A stretch of DNA of 64,000 bases, from positions 67,088,501-67,152,500 of the forward strand of contig CM060899.1 in NCBI GenBank assembly GCA_030762935.1. Direction: 5' to 3'. The notes under the pieces were generated by a model that did no database searches, was not told the origin of the DNA, and saw only the letters and a list, made by a program, of their open reading frames with translations. The position numbers and the translations under genes are program-made. Shown piece after piece: positions 20,711-32,462 of this stretch (positions are counted from its first letter, which is position 1; each line of letters starts with the position of its first letter). Origin of the DNA: Hymenopus coronatus. Lineage: Eukaryota > Arthropoda > Insecta > Mantodea > Hymenopodidae.

Positions 20711-21805
20711 TTAGCCTACACGTACAATGTGCATAGTGGGTAGACAAGGTATTGTATTCCACTAATAAATTGGATGTCGAAATTTCACTGCAAATATATG
20801 TTTTGGGCTCCCCTAAATCCAAAACAGCATTTTTGAAAATGGCCAGTGTGTGTATGTGTATCTGTGGACAGCATAGCTCAAAAACGAAAAGTCGGTTAAA
20901 TGCCAAAGTTGATATTTAAGTGTGGTATATTTCAAGAATGGTCGTCTCCTTAGCGCGGTGGTAGCGCAGCTGCCTACCAAGCGGGAGATCTGGGTTCGAT
21001 CCCCAGTACCGGCGTGGGGATTTTTCCCCCGCTGGGAGACCTGGACCGGGGTGCACTCAGCCTCGTGAGGTCCCTGGGGGGCCAATTGAGGAGCTACTTG
21101 ATGAAGAAGTAGCGGCTCCAGGTCGTGAGGACCGCATTAACCGGCCGGGAGGGGCTCGAGGCGCTGACCACGTCTCACCCTCCAATACTGCACCCCATCC
21201 ATGACGTCTGTAGTGGACCGAGATGGGGGACGCAGCGGCCGGGCGGTAGGCCAAGGCTCCCCGTGAGCTGTCGTGCCATGGAGCTAAAAAAAAAATATTT
21301 CAGGAATTCCACACGAAGATTTTCAAGAAAAGTCCCCCTACCACAACTACCCTTTACATGGTAAAATATTAGAACATTTTGATTTTCTCAAAAGTGGCTC
21401 TAACGGTCTTGATTAAAATCCCGTATATTAAAGCTATTTATATGCCAAATAAAATGTATATCTTGAATCTTCTGGGATTAGCCTCCGAAGACTGAACTGT
21501 AAGAGAGAGACAAAAATGTAGTACACAAAAAATATATATGACGTCAAAGCACACGATTTATGTCCTTTACGTTTTTGTCCTGGAGGTAACCATTTCCAAG
21601 ATATTCCTTGTTATTGGTTTCAGTTATAAAATACTTGCAAAGTTCTCATATGGTAGCTTTTCAACTCTTAGCTTGCATAGAAATGCAACCCCTTTTAAAA
21701 CATCAGACTATCGCTTTAGCCTGGTGTATTCGCTTACTTTCCTTCTGCTTACAATAAGACTATTTCTGCTCTTGTTTGTCCCCATTAGCATGAAGTAGAT
21801 AGAAT
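20711..21805 (+). repeat. H repeat, forward, split by SINE4
   Basis: Starts near TTAGCCTACACGTACAATG. GCATAGCTC box. Interrupted at 20940-21294 and resumes GACACGAAG-like at 21307. The end is cut in the TAGCATGAAGTAGATAGAA patch near 21805, where a second copy begins. Confidence 0.88.
20940..21294 (+). mobile_element. SINE4 (tRNA-Gly-like head), with target duplication
   Basis: A 355-bp GC-rich element. The head is GTCTCCTTAGCGCGGTGGTA (A box), then an anticodon arm with loop CTACCAA (anticodon position ACC, glycine-like), then TGGGTTCGATCCCCAG (B box). The body carries GCTGGGAGACCTGG and CCGAGATGGGGG-type blocks, and it ends in an A-run. ATATTTCA(A/G)GAAT is at 20927-20939 and 21295-21307, a 13-bp target duplication with one difference. 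Base composition unlike the neighbours marks it as a separate insertion. Confidence 0.9.
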
Positions 21806-22284
21806 ATGTATATCTTGAATTTTCTGGGAATAGCCTCTAAATAGCGCTTTATTCTGAATGATTTTTATTGAATTTTGCATAACTGGTAAACCGTTAGAGG
21901 TAGACAAAAACTTACTACACAAAAATGTAGAGCACGTTAAAACACACACTTTATATTACGTAATTTTTTTCGTGGATTTGATCGTTTTTGAGATATCCCT
22001 TGTTAATGGTTTCAGCTTTGAAAAACTTATACTTTTCTCATACAGGAATTTGTCAACTCCTGTCCATACAAACAAAGGAACTTGAGTCACATAGCAACCA
22101 GCTTTTGACTGTCACTTTAACCTATGGTACTCCCTTATTTCGCTTCTACTTACAAGGCAGCAAGTAATAAGACTATTTCTGCTAATTTGTCTCAATTAGC
22201 ATGAAGGAAATAGAAGAGCAAGATTTTTAACAATAATTTGTTACAGAGATGTAGAGAAGCTCATGTGAATGGAACACGTCAGTT
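21806..22284 (+). repeat. H repeat, forward, 5'-truncated
   Basis: Begins at ATGTATATCTTGAATTTTCT, then the full 3' half of the GATTTGATCGTTTTTGAG type. Ends ATGTGAATGGAACACGTCAG. The first half is missing. Confidence 0.88.
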
Positions 22285-23106
22285 TTGTTTTTCACAAATA
22301 TTGGTCAAGTTTCAGTGATGCAGTATCTTAAACTTTAGACAATCTTATTCTAAAATATTAAGCTGTAATCATGAAAATACGTAATAAATCACACATTTGT
22401 ATGTTTTTTAAAACAGCGGAAGTCAAGCATAATTTTAAAACCTGGTTATGCAAATCTTTCCTGAAGGAACTTGAAATCTTTTAATTAAGACACTGTTAAA
22501 AACTCCAGCTGAGAGGAGTGAAAAATCCATTGAAATAATACAAAACGGCAAGTTGTTTTGTATGGCGAAATATTCATAAGAGTGCACTAATTCGCTCGGG
22601 ATTGGATGAGCTTTATAGCACTCCGGGAATTTCGTTTCAGCTTCGCCTCGGGTTTTCTCTTGGGCTGGATGACATTTTGCTGTGTAGCGAATGTCAACTG
22701 ATTTACAAGACTGCCTCCAATGAAAGGAGCAAAATTGAAATAATGACGATGATAATGAAAAGGTAGAACGAGCTTTCCTTGCGTTTTAAGGTAGAATAAA
22801 CAGTGATTCTTCCATATTTCTTATTCTTGCTCGACACACTGCGGATAGCACTGTTATTGTGCATCCAGCGATTTTAATAGAAAGCAATACATTAGTATGG
22901 AAGCTTTCTATCTTCGATGCCATTGGACCAAAATATGAACATTCCGCTCACTAGTTTTCAGATTTTCTTAATGGGGTATACGATATATCCAGAATCTATG
23001 CAAGCTAATCCATAATAATGAAAAGGTTTTCACTGTGGCGCAGAATAGATGTGGGTTCTCCAGTATATGACTACGTCATTTCTCAATGATTTTCCACTTA
23101 CTAAAA
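22285..23106. other. no recognised gene
   Basis: About 820 bp of unique-looking sequence with no domain, repeat or convincing exon. Confidence 0.5.
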
Positions 23107-23254
23107 ATCTGATGCGCTCCATTCACATGATTTTTCTCTACCTATTCTGTAACAAACTATTATATATATTCCCTTATTACCTTTACTATAAGGAACTAAC
23201 TATTAGGTGACTTCTATTTCGAATAGCATGAAGGAGATAGAAGATAAACTTTTT
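23107..23254. repeat. H repeat fragments, reverse then forward
   Basis: 23107-23165 is the start of a reverse copy (CTGATGCGCTCCATTCACAT). From about 23170 a forward 3' fragment follows (AAGGAACTAACTATTAGG, TAGCATGAAGGAGATAGAAG). Both are short. Confidence 0.7.
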
Positions 23255-24088
23255 ACTTTCTGTATACGAACTATGTACATAGTGTATACACTCCAAAAAA
23301 AATTCGTTACCGAGATTTCACCGGAAATATATGTTTTAGGGTCCCCTTGATCTAAAAAAAGCATTTTCAGAAAAACGTCCGTGTGTGTCCGTGAAAACGA
23401 TAACTCATAAATGAAAAGTAGATAAAATACCAAACTTGGTATTTCAGTTTAGAATCTTCCAGGGATGCAACACGAAGATTTTGAGAAAAATCCCCCACCC
23501 CAAACTACCCTTTAGATGGAACTTTTTTCGAAAATTTTGATTTTCTCAAAAATGGCTCTGACGATTTTTATTAAAATATCGTATATTAAACATGACAAAT
23601 AAAATGTATATTTTGAATTTTCTGGGAATAGCCTCTGAAGACTACTTTATTCTGAGTGAATTTTCCAGAATTTTGTATAACTGCTAAACCGTAAGAGATA
23701 GACAAAAACTGACCACACAAAAATTATAGAGCAAATTAAAACACACAATTTACGTTAAATACATTTTTTTCTTGGAGTTTATCGTTTTTGAGATATTCCT
23801 TGTTTTTGTTTTCAGGGTCGAAAATCTTAACTTTTCTCACACAGGAATTTTTAAACTCATATCCATACAAACAAAGGAACTTCAGTCATATAGTAACCAG
23901 CTTTTGACTAACGCTTTAACCTATGCCACTCCCTTATTTCCTTTCTACTTACAAGGAAGAAGGTAATAAGACTATTTCTAGTAATTTTTATAGATTAGCA
24001 TGAAGTAAATGGAAGCATAAGCTTTTTAAGAATAATTTGCTGCAGGGATATAGATAAAGTCCTGTGAATGGTACACATCAGATTTTTT
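23255..24088 (+). repeat. H repeat, forward, near full length
   Basis: ACTTTCTGTATACGAAC start; the second arm of the terminal palindrome is partly deleted (GTGTATACACTCC). GATAACTC box. Complete middle and 3' half. End TGTGAATGGTACACATCAG. Confidence 0.9.
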
Positions 24089-24095
24089 AAGAATA

Positions 24096-24200
24096 GATTA
24101 GATAGTCAGACTGAAAAATTCAATGCCACAGCTGGGATTTGAACCACGTATCTTCCGGTCCCTAGCCGGTTGCTCTAAAACTGAGCTACCATGATAATAT
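24096..24200 (-). mobile_element. SINE2 head, reverse
   Basis: On the minus strand the tRNA-like head reads GGTAGCTCAGTTTTAGAGCA, anticodon loop CTAGGGA, GTGGTTCAAATCCC. The first part of the body follows (ATTGAATTTTTCAGTCTGAC). It faces a plus-strand copy 35 bp away. Confidence 0.8.
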
Positions 24201-24235
24201 GCTGGCATTGCATTGAATTTCTCAATTGAATCGTC

Positions 24236-24372
24236 GGCATGCTGCCATTTTAGCTCAGTGGTAGAGCAACTGGCTAGAGACCCGGAGATCGGTGGTATAA
24301 ATCCTGGCTATGGCTTTCAGTCTGACTCTACCTTCCCAACTCCTGTCCTACACACGGTTCATGTGAAAAAAC
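24236..24372 (+). mobile_element. SINE2 head and start of body, forward
   Basis: TTTTAGCTCAGTGGTAGAGC A box, loop CTAGAGA, degraded B box (GGTATAAATCC), body to GTGAAAAAACAATTAAA. Divergent from the reverse copy at 24096-24200; the pair could form a weak hairpin. Confidence 0.8.
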
Positions 24373-24377
24373 AATTA

Positions 24378-24493
24378 AATAAATGTTTACTACAGAATAG
24401 GTAGAGGAAGTCATGGGAATGTAACATATCAGATTTTGGAAAAGACCCGTGTGTATTTCTGTGTATGTGCGTCTATGGACAGCATAACTTAAA
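24378..24493 (+). repeat. H repeat fragments, forward
   Basis: A 3' end (TAGAGGAAGTCATGGGAATGTAACATATCAG) is followed at once by a GT-tract/GCATAACTT piece of another forward copy. Confidence 0.65.
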
Positions 24494-25051
24494 AATCTTA
24501 TGGGTTCCATTCACATGCCTTTCTCTATATTGCCGTAACAAAGTATTGTTAAATGACTTATTCCTCTATCTACTTTATATAATCGACATAAACATTAGCA
24601 AAAATGTCGTTAATTGCATGCTTCCTTGTAAGTAGAAGCTATAAAAGAGAATATACTAGACTAAAACGATTTTCCAATCTTTTAAAAGCTGGATGTCTTG
24701 TGGTTGAAATCCGTTTCTATGCAGAGCCAGGAGTTTACAACCTTCCGTGTGAGAATCTGAACTAAATAACGAGGAATACCTCAGAAATGGTAAATGCCAC
24801 GAAGAAAACGTACCTATATGACCTAAATTGTGTGTTTTAACGTGATATATATTTTTTGTGTAGCAAACAAACTCTAACGGTTTACCAGCTACGCAAATTT
24901 CATTCAGAATAACGAGGTATTCAGAAGCTATTGCCATTTCAATCCAAATCGTTAGAGCCTTTTTTGAGAAAATCAAAATCCAGATTTGTGTCCTTGGAAG
25001 ATTATTAAGACATTAAACCTAAACACCAAGTTTGGTATTTAACGGTCACAC
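24494..25051 (-). repeat. H repeat, reverse, truncated
   Basis: Starts CTTATGGGTTCCATTCACAT. The body belongs to the sub-type with TTTCTATGCAGAGCCAGGAG. It stops after the palindrome ACCAAGTTTGGTATTTAACG at about 25045. Confidence 0.82.
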
Positions 25052-25440
25052 ACAAGAGGAATAAGCTTTTTAAGAGTAATTGTAAAGTTGTAGAGAAAGT
25101 CATGTGAATGGAACACGTCAGCTTTTTTTTTTTTTTTTTTTTTTTTTTTGTAGCGTTAACCGTTTTAGAGATCTTCCTGATTATTTGGTTTGAATTTTAA
25201 ACTAGAAACTTTTCTCAAACGGGTAGACATCCTGGGATGAAAAGATATTGGAATTTCCATTGTTTCACAGAGCGACCCGCTTTTAAAGCACGAGGCTATT
25301 CGCTTTAGCCTGTGCATTTTCTTATTTTCCTTGTACTTACAAGGAGCTAAAAATAAGAGTAATTCTGCTTATGTTTATCTTGATTAGCATGATGTAGATA
25401 ACAGATTTATGCTTTGAATAAAAGGTTTGCTTACCGAAAA
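25052..25440 (+). repeat. H repeat fragments around a poly-T run
   Basis: A forward 3' end (GAATGGAACACGTCAG) runs into a T-run of about 28 bp. A forward 3' half of the GTTAACCGTTTTAGAGATCTTCC type then continues to GCTAGAGG near 25440. Confidence 0.72.
25122..25149. repeat. poly-T run
   Basis: About 28 T at the 3' T-run of an H fragment, longer than in any other copy. Confidence 0.9.
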
Positions 25441-25804
25441 GCTAGAGGTTTCATTACTCCAACCCAAACTCTCCTTAAAATTTCCCTCACACCTTCATGA
25501 CCATTTCTGTAGGCTGCAGTCAGGTTTCATTGCTGCAGCCTAGAATCAAACATTCACCCGCTCCCGCTGCCGCTCCTATATGACTCTTACTAACGTGGGT
25601 GCATATGCGGCACCGCACCAAGCTGTAACGTACGTTCATCTCAGCAACATACGGTTATAACGTGGAGGTCTTTTTTAGTGGGTATGCCGCATGTGGAGTG
25701 GAGAGTCCCACATATCCTCCCAGGAATTGCACCTCGGCTGGGGGTCGAATGCATACATTTGTCCCCTCCAAGGTTAAAAAAAAAACAAAACAAAAAAAAA
25801 AAAC
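25441..25804. other. no recognised gene; A-rich end
   Basis: Somewhat GC-rich at 25640-25770 (GGCTGGGGGTCGAATGCATA could be a decayed B box), closing in an A-rich run at 25777-25803. Possibly a retroposed element of unknown type. Confidence 0.35.
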
Positions 25805-25968
25805 AACTAGAGGGCATCATGTGAATGGAACACCTTAGATGCTTTCCCTTCTACTTACAAGGAACCAAGTAATAAGGGCAATTTCTCCTAATATTTATCT
25901 CTATTATCATGATCTAGACCGAAAAATAAGCTTTTTAACAATAATGTGTTACAGAGATGTAGAGAAAC
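25805..25968 (+). repeat. H repeat fragments, forward
   Basis: A short 3' end (CATGTGAATGGAACACCTTA) is followed by a second 3' fragment from CTTCTACTTACAAGG to GATGTAGAGAAA. Confidence 0.7.
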
Positions 25969-26707
25969 AACGTAATTTAACAAAAGAGGTTTCTTTGGAC
26001 TCAGGCATATAGGTGATAGTCAAAAATCTGGTTGCTATGTGACTGAAGTTCCTTTGGTTGTATGGACAGGCGTTGACAAATTCCTGAATGAGAAAAGTAT
26101 GTTTTTCGAAGTTGAAACCAAAAAGCAAGGAATATCTAAAAAACGACCAACTCCACGAGAAAAATTCACACAATTTAAATTGTGATTTTTAACGTGCTGT
26201 ACACTTTTTGTGTGGTAAGTTTATGACAATCTCTTACGGTTTAGCAATTACGCAAAATTTTGTAAAATTCATACAGAATAAACGCACAGAGGCTATTCCC
26301 AGAAAATTCAAGATATATATTTTATTTGTCAGGTAAATATGTTTAATATGCGATATTTTAATCAAAATCTTTAGAGCCATTTTTAAGAAAATCAAAAATT
26401 TTGAAAAAATTCCCATGTAAAGGGTAGTTTGGGGTGCGAGGATTTTTCTCAAAATCTTCGTCTTGCATCACTTGGAAAATACTAAACTTAAATGCCAAGT
26501 TTGGTATTTAACGGTCTTTTCGTTTTTGAGCTATGCTGTCCACAGACACACACGCACACACACGGACCTTTTTCCAAAAATGCTTTTCTTTAGGATTCAG
26601 GAGGACCCAAAACGTGTATTTCCGGTGAAACCGCGGTATCGAATTTTTAGGTGGAATGCAATACCTTCTCTATACACTATGTATATAGTACGTGTAGAGT
26701 AAGTAAA
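25969..26707 (-). repeat. H repeat, reverse, 5'-cut
   Basis: Enters in the CAAAAATCTGGTTGCTATGT part; all later landmarks are present. End TAGAGTAAGTAAAAAT at about 26695-26707. Confidence 0.88.
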
Positions 26708-27221
26708 AATGAAATGTCAGTTTATCTCCAAAGCAAGAGCTAACTTGTCGTTTTTATGGTGATTTCTTAATTTAGCAGATGGAAATACATCAGAAATAAC
26801 ATTTTCAATGTTGACGACTGTGATTTGCTAAAAGTTCGGGCTCCCTGTCGGTGTTTGCGGTTCCCAGATCCGGGCGTCTCAGAGACAGGTGAAGCTGCTC
26901 GATCCAAGTGGATTTGATTGAGATCACTGGAGCATTAAGCCGAGCTTTGTTGCAGACGCCCAGGTTAAACATCGATCAATACACCAATAGCGAGGCATTT
27001 TGTTTCCCATTAAAACACATTCCCTATGGTTGCTTTCTATGTCAAAATTGTTTATTGGAAGAATGTTTAACAAAATTTTTAATATCATGGAATTTTCATT
27101 AAACAGTTGTATGATCTTTAGATGCACGGATACAGACAAAAGAAGCTGGTTTTATGCTACATGGACCCAAGTGTTGGCAACAAAATGCTGGGATGTTTGT
27201 GATATCTAGATTCCAGAGTTC
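26708..27221. other. no recognised gene
   Basis: About 510 bp unique-looking. Short frames on both strands (26908-27209) overlap each other and show no domain. Confidence 0.45.
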
Positions 27222-27260
27222 TGATATACCCATTCACATGACTTTTTCTACCTTACTGTA

Positions 27261-27971
27261 GTGGTTACCATGCTAACTTCATATACCCAAGATAAAAAAA
27301 GTGGCGTTTTATTTATGGACGTCCTTTAACTGCTATGGTTCTCAGCGTCCCGTTCTATACTGGGCGTGAAAGACCGATTAATTTAACTCAGGGGCCTCTC
27401 TAACAGGCTTGAGGTTCTTTTACGTGTCGTAAATCTACGACACGGGACCAACGGCTTTACCTCCCTTCCGAAGGAAGCCATGCTAAGGATTTTTACGCCC
27501 AAAAATCCATTGTCCTCCGCCGGGTTTGAACCCGCGGCCTTGGGTATATGAAGTTAGCATGGAACCATCATACCACGAGGGTGACATACCCAAGGTCGCG
27601 GGTTTAAACCCGGCGGAGAGTGATGGAATTTTTCGGCGTAAAATTCGTTAGCATAGCCTCCTTCGGAAGGAAACTAAAGTCGTTTCTCAAGTTTCGTAGA
27701 TTTACGGCACGTAAAAATCCATCGTCCTCCGCCGGGTTTGAACTCGCGACCTTGGTTAGCATGTTCGCAGGTTCAGACTGGGCAGGACGAAGGATTTTTT
27801 CGGGCGTAAAACTCCTTACCATGGCTTCCTTCGTAGGGAAGTAAAGCCGTGCACGTAAAAGAATATCAAACTGATAAAGAGGCCTCTGAGCAAAGTTAAG
27901 CTATCTTTCACGCCCAGTATAGAACGGGACACACCGCAGTTAAAGAGCGTCCATAAATAAAACCTCTTATA
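27261..27971 (+). mobile_element. scrambled SINE1 cluster with target duplication
   Basis: TTTTTCTACCT(TA/CT)CTGTA is present at 27243-27260 and 27972-27989, an 18-bp flanking duplication with two differences, so the whole block entered, or was rearranged, between the two repeats. Inside: a plus head piece (27261-27293), a near-complete minus copy (27298-27588), a plus piece (27589-27706), a minus head piece (27707-27762) and a plus body and tail (27763-27963). The tRNA-like B box (GGGTTTGAACCCG) occurs in alternating orientation. Confidence 0.75.
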
Positions 27972-28038
27972 TTTTTCTACCTCTCTGTAATAAATTATTC
28001 TTATAAAAGCTTATTCCTTGTACTTCACACAAATTGAG

Positions 28039-28288
28039 TGTCGTCCTCCGTGGTATAATGTATTCATGCTAACTTTATGATCGCGGGTTCAAACCCGGCA
28101 GAGATGGCTTTTTTCGAGCGTAAAACTCCTTAGCATGGCTTCCTTCGAAGTGAATTAAAGCCGTTAGTCCCGTGTCGTAGATTTATGGCACGTAGATGAA
28201 CCTGAAGCCTGATAAAGAACTCTCTGAGCAAAAGCCCCTACATTGGGTCTTTCTCGCCCAATATAGAAGGCCCATAAATAAAACACCA
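28039..28288 (+). mobile_element. SINE1, forward
   Basis: Head GTCGTCCTCCGTGGTATAAT with B box GCGGGTTCAAACCCGGC (about 28083-28099), body and tail (CCCATAAATAAAACACCATT). Inserted in an H copy 50 bp after the first cluster. Weak duplication of the host patch (AAATTGAG versus GCTGATCGAG). Confidence 0.82.
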
Positions 28289-28986
28289 TTTGCATTTGCT
28301 GATCGAGATAAATATTAACAGAAATAGTCTTATTACTTGCTTCCGTGTAAGTAGAAGGGAAATAAGGGTGTACACTAGGCTAAAACAATAATCAAATCTT
28401 TTAAATGTTGGGTACTTCTTTTGAAACAAATACGAAATATCTGGAAAACGGTCAACTCTAAAAAAAACGTATACAACAATTGTGTCTTTTAACAAGAGCT
28501 AAGTTTTTGTGCGATAATTTTTTATGTATTTCTTACGGTTTAACCGTCAAGCAAACTTTTGCAAAACGCATCCAAAATAAAGAGGTCTGCAGAGGCTATT
28601 CCTAAAAAATTCAAAATATACATTTTATTTATGATGTAAATCTCTTTATTCTACGGTAGTTTAATAAAAATCATTAGAGAAATTTGGAGAAGGAAATCGA
28701 TAAATGCTCTATGTAAAGGGTAGTTGAGGATGGGAGATTTTTTTTTAAATCTACTTGCTGCATTCTTGAAAGATCCTAAATATAAATACCAATTTGGTTT
28801 TTAACAGAATTTTCGTTTTGGAGCTACGCTGCCCACAGACGGAAATTTTTCTAAAAATATTTTTTTCGAACTCAGGAAACCTCAAAACGTATACTTGCGG
28901 TGAAATTTTGGTACAGAAGTTTTGGGTGGAATATAAAAGTCTTCTTTATCTACTATGTATATTGTACATACAGACCAGAGCAAGTA

Positions 28987-30321
28987 AAAATGACAGTAAT
29001 TTCTCAAGAAATTTTGAATTTTATATTTTCCCAGCTAGGTCCCTATAAGAAAGTCACTTCGTTTGGCTTCAATATCAGGAAGTTGCAACTATGTAATTGT
29101 TTATGGTTGTGTAAATAAACGAATAATTCACGTACATCCTCTAGTAATTTAAGCACACACATTACTAGTCTCTTTGTAATAATTTCAGAATGCTGCTACG
29201 TTTTGCACTGAGTGCAATTCCTCGTTAGCTAATATGTGTACGAGAGTAAATCACTGTGTCCCACATGGGACTTAAAACCTACCTACCTCTAAAACCAAGG
29301 GCTTCCTAAACAACAAAATTACTGGAGTTATAACGCCACAGATTTTTGTTACTGTTTAAAATAAAAACATATTGCTAAGCTTTGTCGTATAAATCATCAT
29401 TAACATACACAGAGCTGTATTTATGAACAGAATTTTACATTCCGTGGAAGCTGCACAATTTTAACTTACGCCTGCGTGTGTGTTTAATGCTTTGTTAACT
29501 GGCCAGCAGCTATTCAGCATAATAACGGGAGAGATTAACAGTGGAATGTACTGGTGCAAGGGTATTACCGTCCTCAGTCTTCCTGCGGAATGTGGTTTAC
29601 AATCCTGTTGAAAGAACAATACCTACACCCAATAAGAATTTAATTTTTTCGTGGTTAAATACGCAAATATACTCTGTGTTATATTAGGGGGGGTCTAGAG
29701 ATTTGGGGGGTCTTAAGGTGTCACGGGGGTGTAGGACAGAGGAAAGACACTCACAATAAAATAGGCATCTACAAAAGTATTAATTTAATATAATAAAAGT
29801 AGGTAATCATAAGAAAGCAATTTACACATTGAGTTTTATATCTTATGTCTAAGATGAAGCCAGTAGCGCTGAGTTCGTTCCTTAGGGCGGATAGGCAGCA
29901 GGTCTCTAGCCTATATACTGACTAGACCGCCCACATCCAGGAAATAACCAAATAAGGAATGACAGGTAGCATTCATCATAAGGCTTGTGACATGATTCAA
30001 AAGCGGAAGTGATTCAATATCCTCATAGCATATCCATCTGCTGACACTTAATCTATTACATAACTTGAAATATTTTTTTAAAAAAATTTGCTGATACAAA
30101 GGCTTTTACATTAAAATATTCACATGAGTTTCGCTTCCCTTTGTTGCTTATTATTGAGTATAAAAGAATAATATTGAGCATTTTTAGAAAATGAAAGAAA
30201 AGTACTTTTAAAACATATAATGACTTTACTCTACTCGAAAATATTAAAATAATCCACTTCATGGGAGCATGGGAATGAAATTTTGACTGCGATCGGTCAA
30301 AAAATAAGAAATTGCTTTTTC
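28987..30321. other. no recognised gene
   Basis: The longest stretch free of recognised repeats (1.3 kb). It includes a G-rich patch at 29690-29730. No frame over about 75 residues, and no domain or splice pattern I trust. Confidence 0.5.
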
Positions 30322-30968
30322 AATTTCTCTAGCACGTACATGTGTACATAGTAGATAAAGAAGGTATTGTATTCTATTAAAGATTTCAGCGAAATAATTT
30401 GTTTTGAGAGCTTCTAGATCAAGTATTTTTAGAAAAATGTCCGCGTTTGTATGTGTACCTGCTCAAAAACGATAAACACTTGGTATTTAATTTCAGTGTC
30501 TTCCAAGGATGTAATACGAATATTTTAAATAAAATCCCCACCAGCCCCTACTTATCCTTTGCATGCAACATTTTTCGAAAATATTTTTCTCAAAATGACA
30601 CTGTGCTGAATTTTCTGGGAATGGTCTCTCAAGATCGTCCGTTTCTGCATGCACTTTTATTGCTCGTATAACCCCTTATTGCTTATAAATGCAGATCTCA
30701 ATAAAGCACCCAATGTATGTCGTTTATGTTTTTTGTTTGAAGAGTTAACCCTTTCAAAGATATTCTCTGTTATTGGTTTCAATTTTAAAAAACTTAAACT
30801 TTTCTCAAACGGAAAGTCCTTATCCGTTATCACTTCTATGTTTAAGGAACTAAGTATTGTAAACGCAAATATTTATCTCGATTATAATGAAGTATAAAAC
30901 AATAACCTTTCGTAAGAACATTCTGTTTTCATAACAGAAAGTTATTGAATGGATCACTACAGGTTTTC
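30322..30968 (+). repeat. H repeat, forward, old copy
   Basis: Strongly diverged: TTTCTCTAGCACGTACATGTG start, short GT tract, GCTCAAAAACG, GTTAACCCTTTCAAAGATATTC, end near TATTGAATGGATCACTACAG. Confidence 0.75.
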
Positions 30969-30971
30969 CTA

Positions 30972-31489
30972 TTTTCCTTAGCCTCTATGTGCAATGTGCA
31001 TAATGGTTAGAGAAGGTAGGTATTATATTCCACACAAAAATTTTAAGTCGAGATTTCACCGGAAATATGTTTTGAGGTCCTGAGTTCAAAAGAGCATTTT
31101 TAGAAACATATTTGTGTGTCCGTCGAGCATAGTTCAAAAACCAAAAAGTCACATAAATACCAAACTAGGTATTTAAGTTTAGTATCTCCGACGGATACAA
31201 GAGGATTTTCAAAAAAATCTCCCCACCCTCAACTACCCTTAACGTGGAAAAATGTTGGAAAATTTAATTTTCACAAAAATGCCTATAACTATTTTTATTA
31301 AAATATTGTATGTTAAAGGTATTTACATCACAAATAATATGTCTACTTTTCTGGGAGTAGCCTCTGAAGACCTCTTTATTTTGGATGAATTTTGCAAAAC
31401 CGGTAAACCATAAGAGTTAGACAAAAAAGTACTGCACAACAATGTAGATCTCATTAACGCACATAAGTTATGTCATATAAGCCTTTTAT
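30972..31489 (+). repeat. H repeat, forward, 3'-truncated
   Basis: Begins TTTTCCTTAGCCTCTATGTGC directly after the previous copy's end and runs to ACATAAGTTATGTCATATAA, where the next copy starts. Second of three consecutive forward copies. Confidence 0.82.
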
Positions 31490-31490
31490 T

Positions 31491-32212
31491 TGTTTCTCTA
31501 TACGTACTATGTACATAGTATATAGAGAGGTATTGCACTCCACCCAAAAATTCGATACCGAGATTTCACTGGAAATATATGTTTTAGGGTCCATGTGTGT
31601 ATGTCCATGTGTCTGTGAACACGATAGCTCAAAAAGAAAAGTCGGTAAAATACCAAAGTTGATATTTAAGTTTAGCTGTTCCAGGGATGCGACACGAAGA
31701 TTTTGAGAAAAATCTCCCCACCCCAAATACATGGAATGTTTATCAAAAATTTTTACTTTCTCGAAAATGTTCTCTAACGATTATGATTAAAATGTCGTAT
31801 ATTAAAGATATTTAGCTCACAAATAAAATGTATATCTTGAATTTTCTGGGAATAGCCTCTGAAGACTACTTTATTCAGGATGAATTTTACAGAATATTGC
31901 ATAACTGCTAAACCGTAAGACATGGACAAAAACTTACAGCACAAAAAATGTAGAGCACCTTAAACACACAATTTATCTTATATACATTTTTTTCGTGGAG
32001 TTGATCGTTTTTAAGTTACTCCTTATTTTTTGGTTCTACTTACTTTTGGTTCTGGTTATTTCGCTTCTACTTACAAGGAAGCAAGTAATAAGACTATTTC
32101 TACTAATTTTTTTCTCGATTAGCATTAAGTAAATGGAATAATAAGCTTTTTAACAATAATTTGTTGCAGAGATGTAGAGAAAGTCAGGTGAATGGAGCAT
32201 ATCAGATTTTTA
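31491..32212 (+). repeat. H repeat, forward, clear terminal palindrome
   Basis: The terminal palindrome is easy to read at 31493-31528 (TCTCTATACGTACTATG, then CATAGTATATAGAGA after TA). GATAGCTC box. Middle complete. A deletion near 32020-32050 loses the 'tacttttctcatacagg' region. Ends GGTGAATGGAGCATATCAG. Confidence 0.88.
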
Positions 32213-32462
32213 AGCCCTATTGTACTTCAAAATTATAGCTTCATTAAATTTAATTGTTAATGATATGAGCGTGTTTTGTTAGCATTTTGCCAGAGACCAC
32301 CAAACCACATTTCAATAAGTCCTATTAATTAGAAGGGTATTAAATTTCCATTTTCATTCACTAAAACCCAAAATGTATAGTGATTAATTAGCGCCACACA
32401 CAAATGTTAGTATAAAAAAGCAAGAAATATTCGACCTGCAATAATATTACATTGGATATACA

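Larger units (their letters stand above)
27222..28986 (-). repeat. H repeat, reverse, split by two SINE1 insertions
   Basis: The copy starts CCCATTCACATGACTTTTTC at about 27230 and is broken at 27261. It resumes at 27990 (ATAAATTATTCTTATAAAAG) and is broken again at 28039. It resumes GCTGATCGAGATAAATATTA at about 28300 and ends AGAGCAAGTAAAAA at 28986. The three pieces together give the normal order. Confidence 0.82.

Noticed and set aside
20940..21012. Functional tRNA-Gly gene
   Set aside because: It is followed by a long SINE body and A-run and is flanked by a target duplication; the acceptor arms do not pair well.
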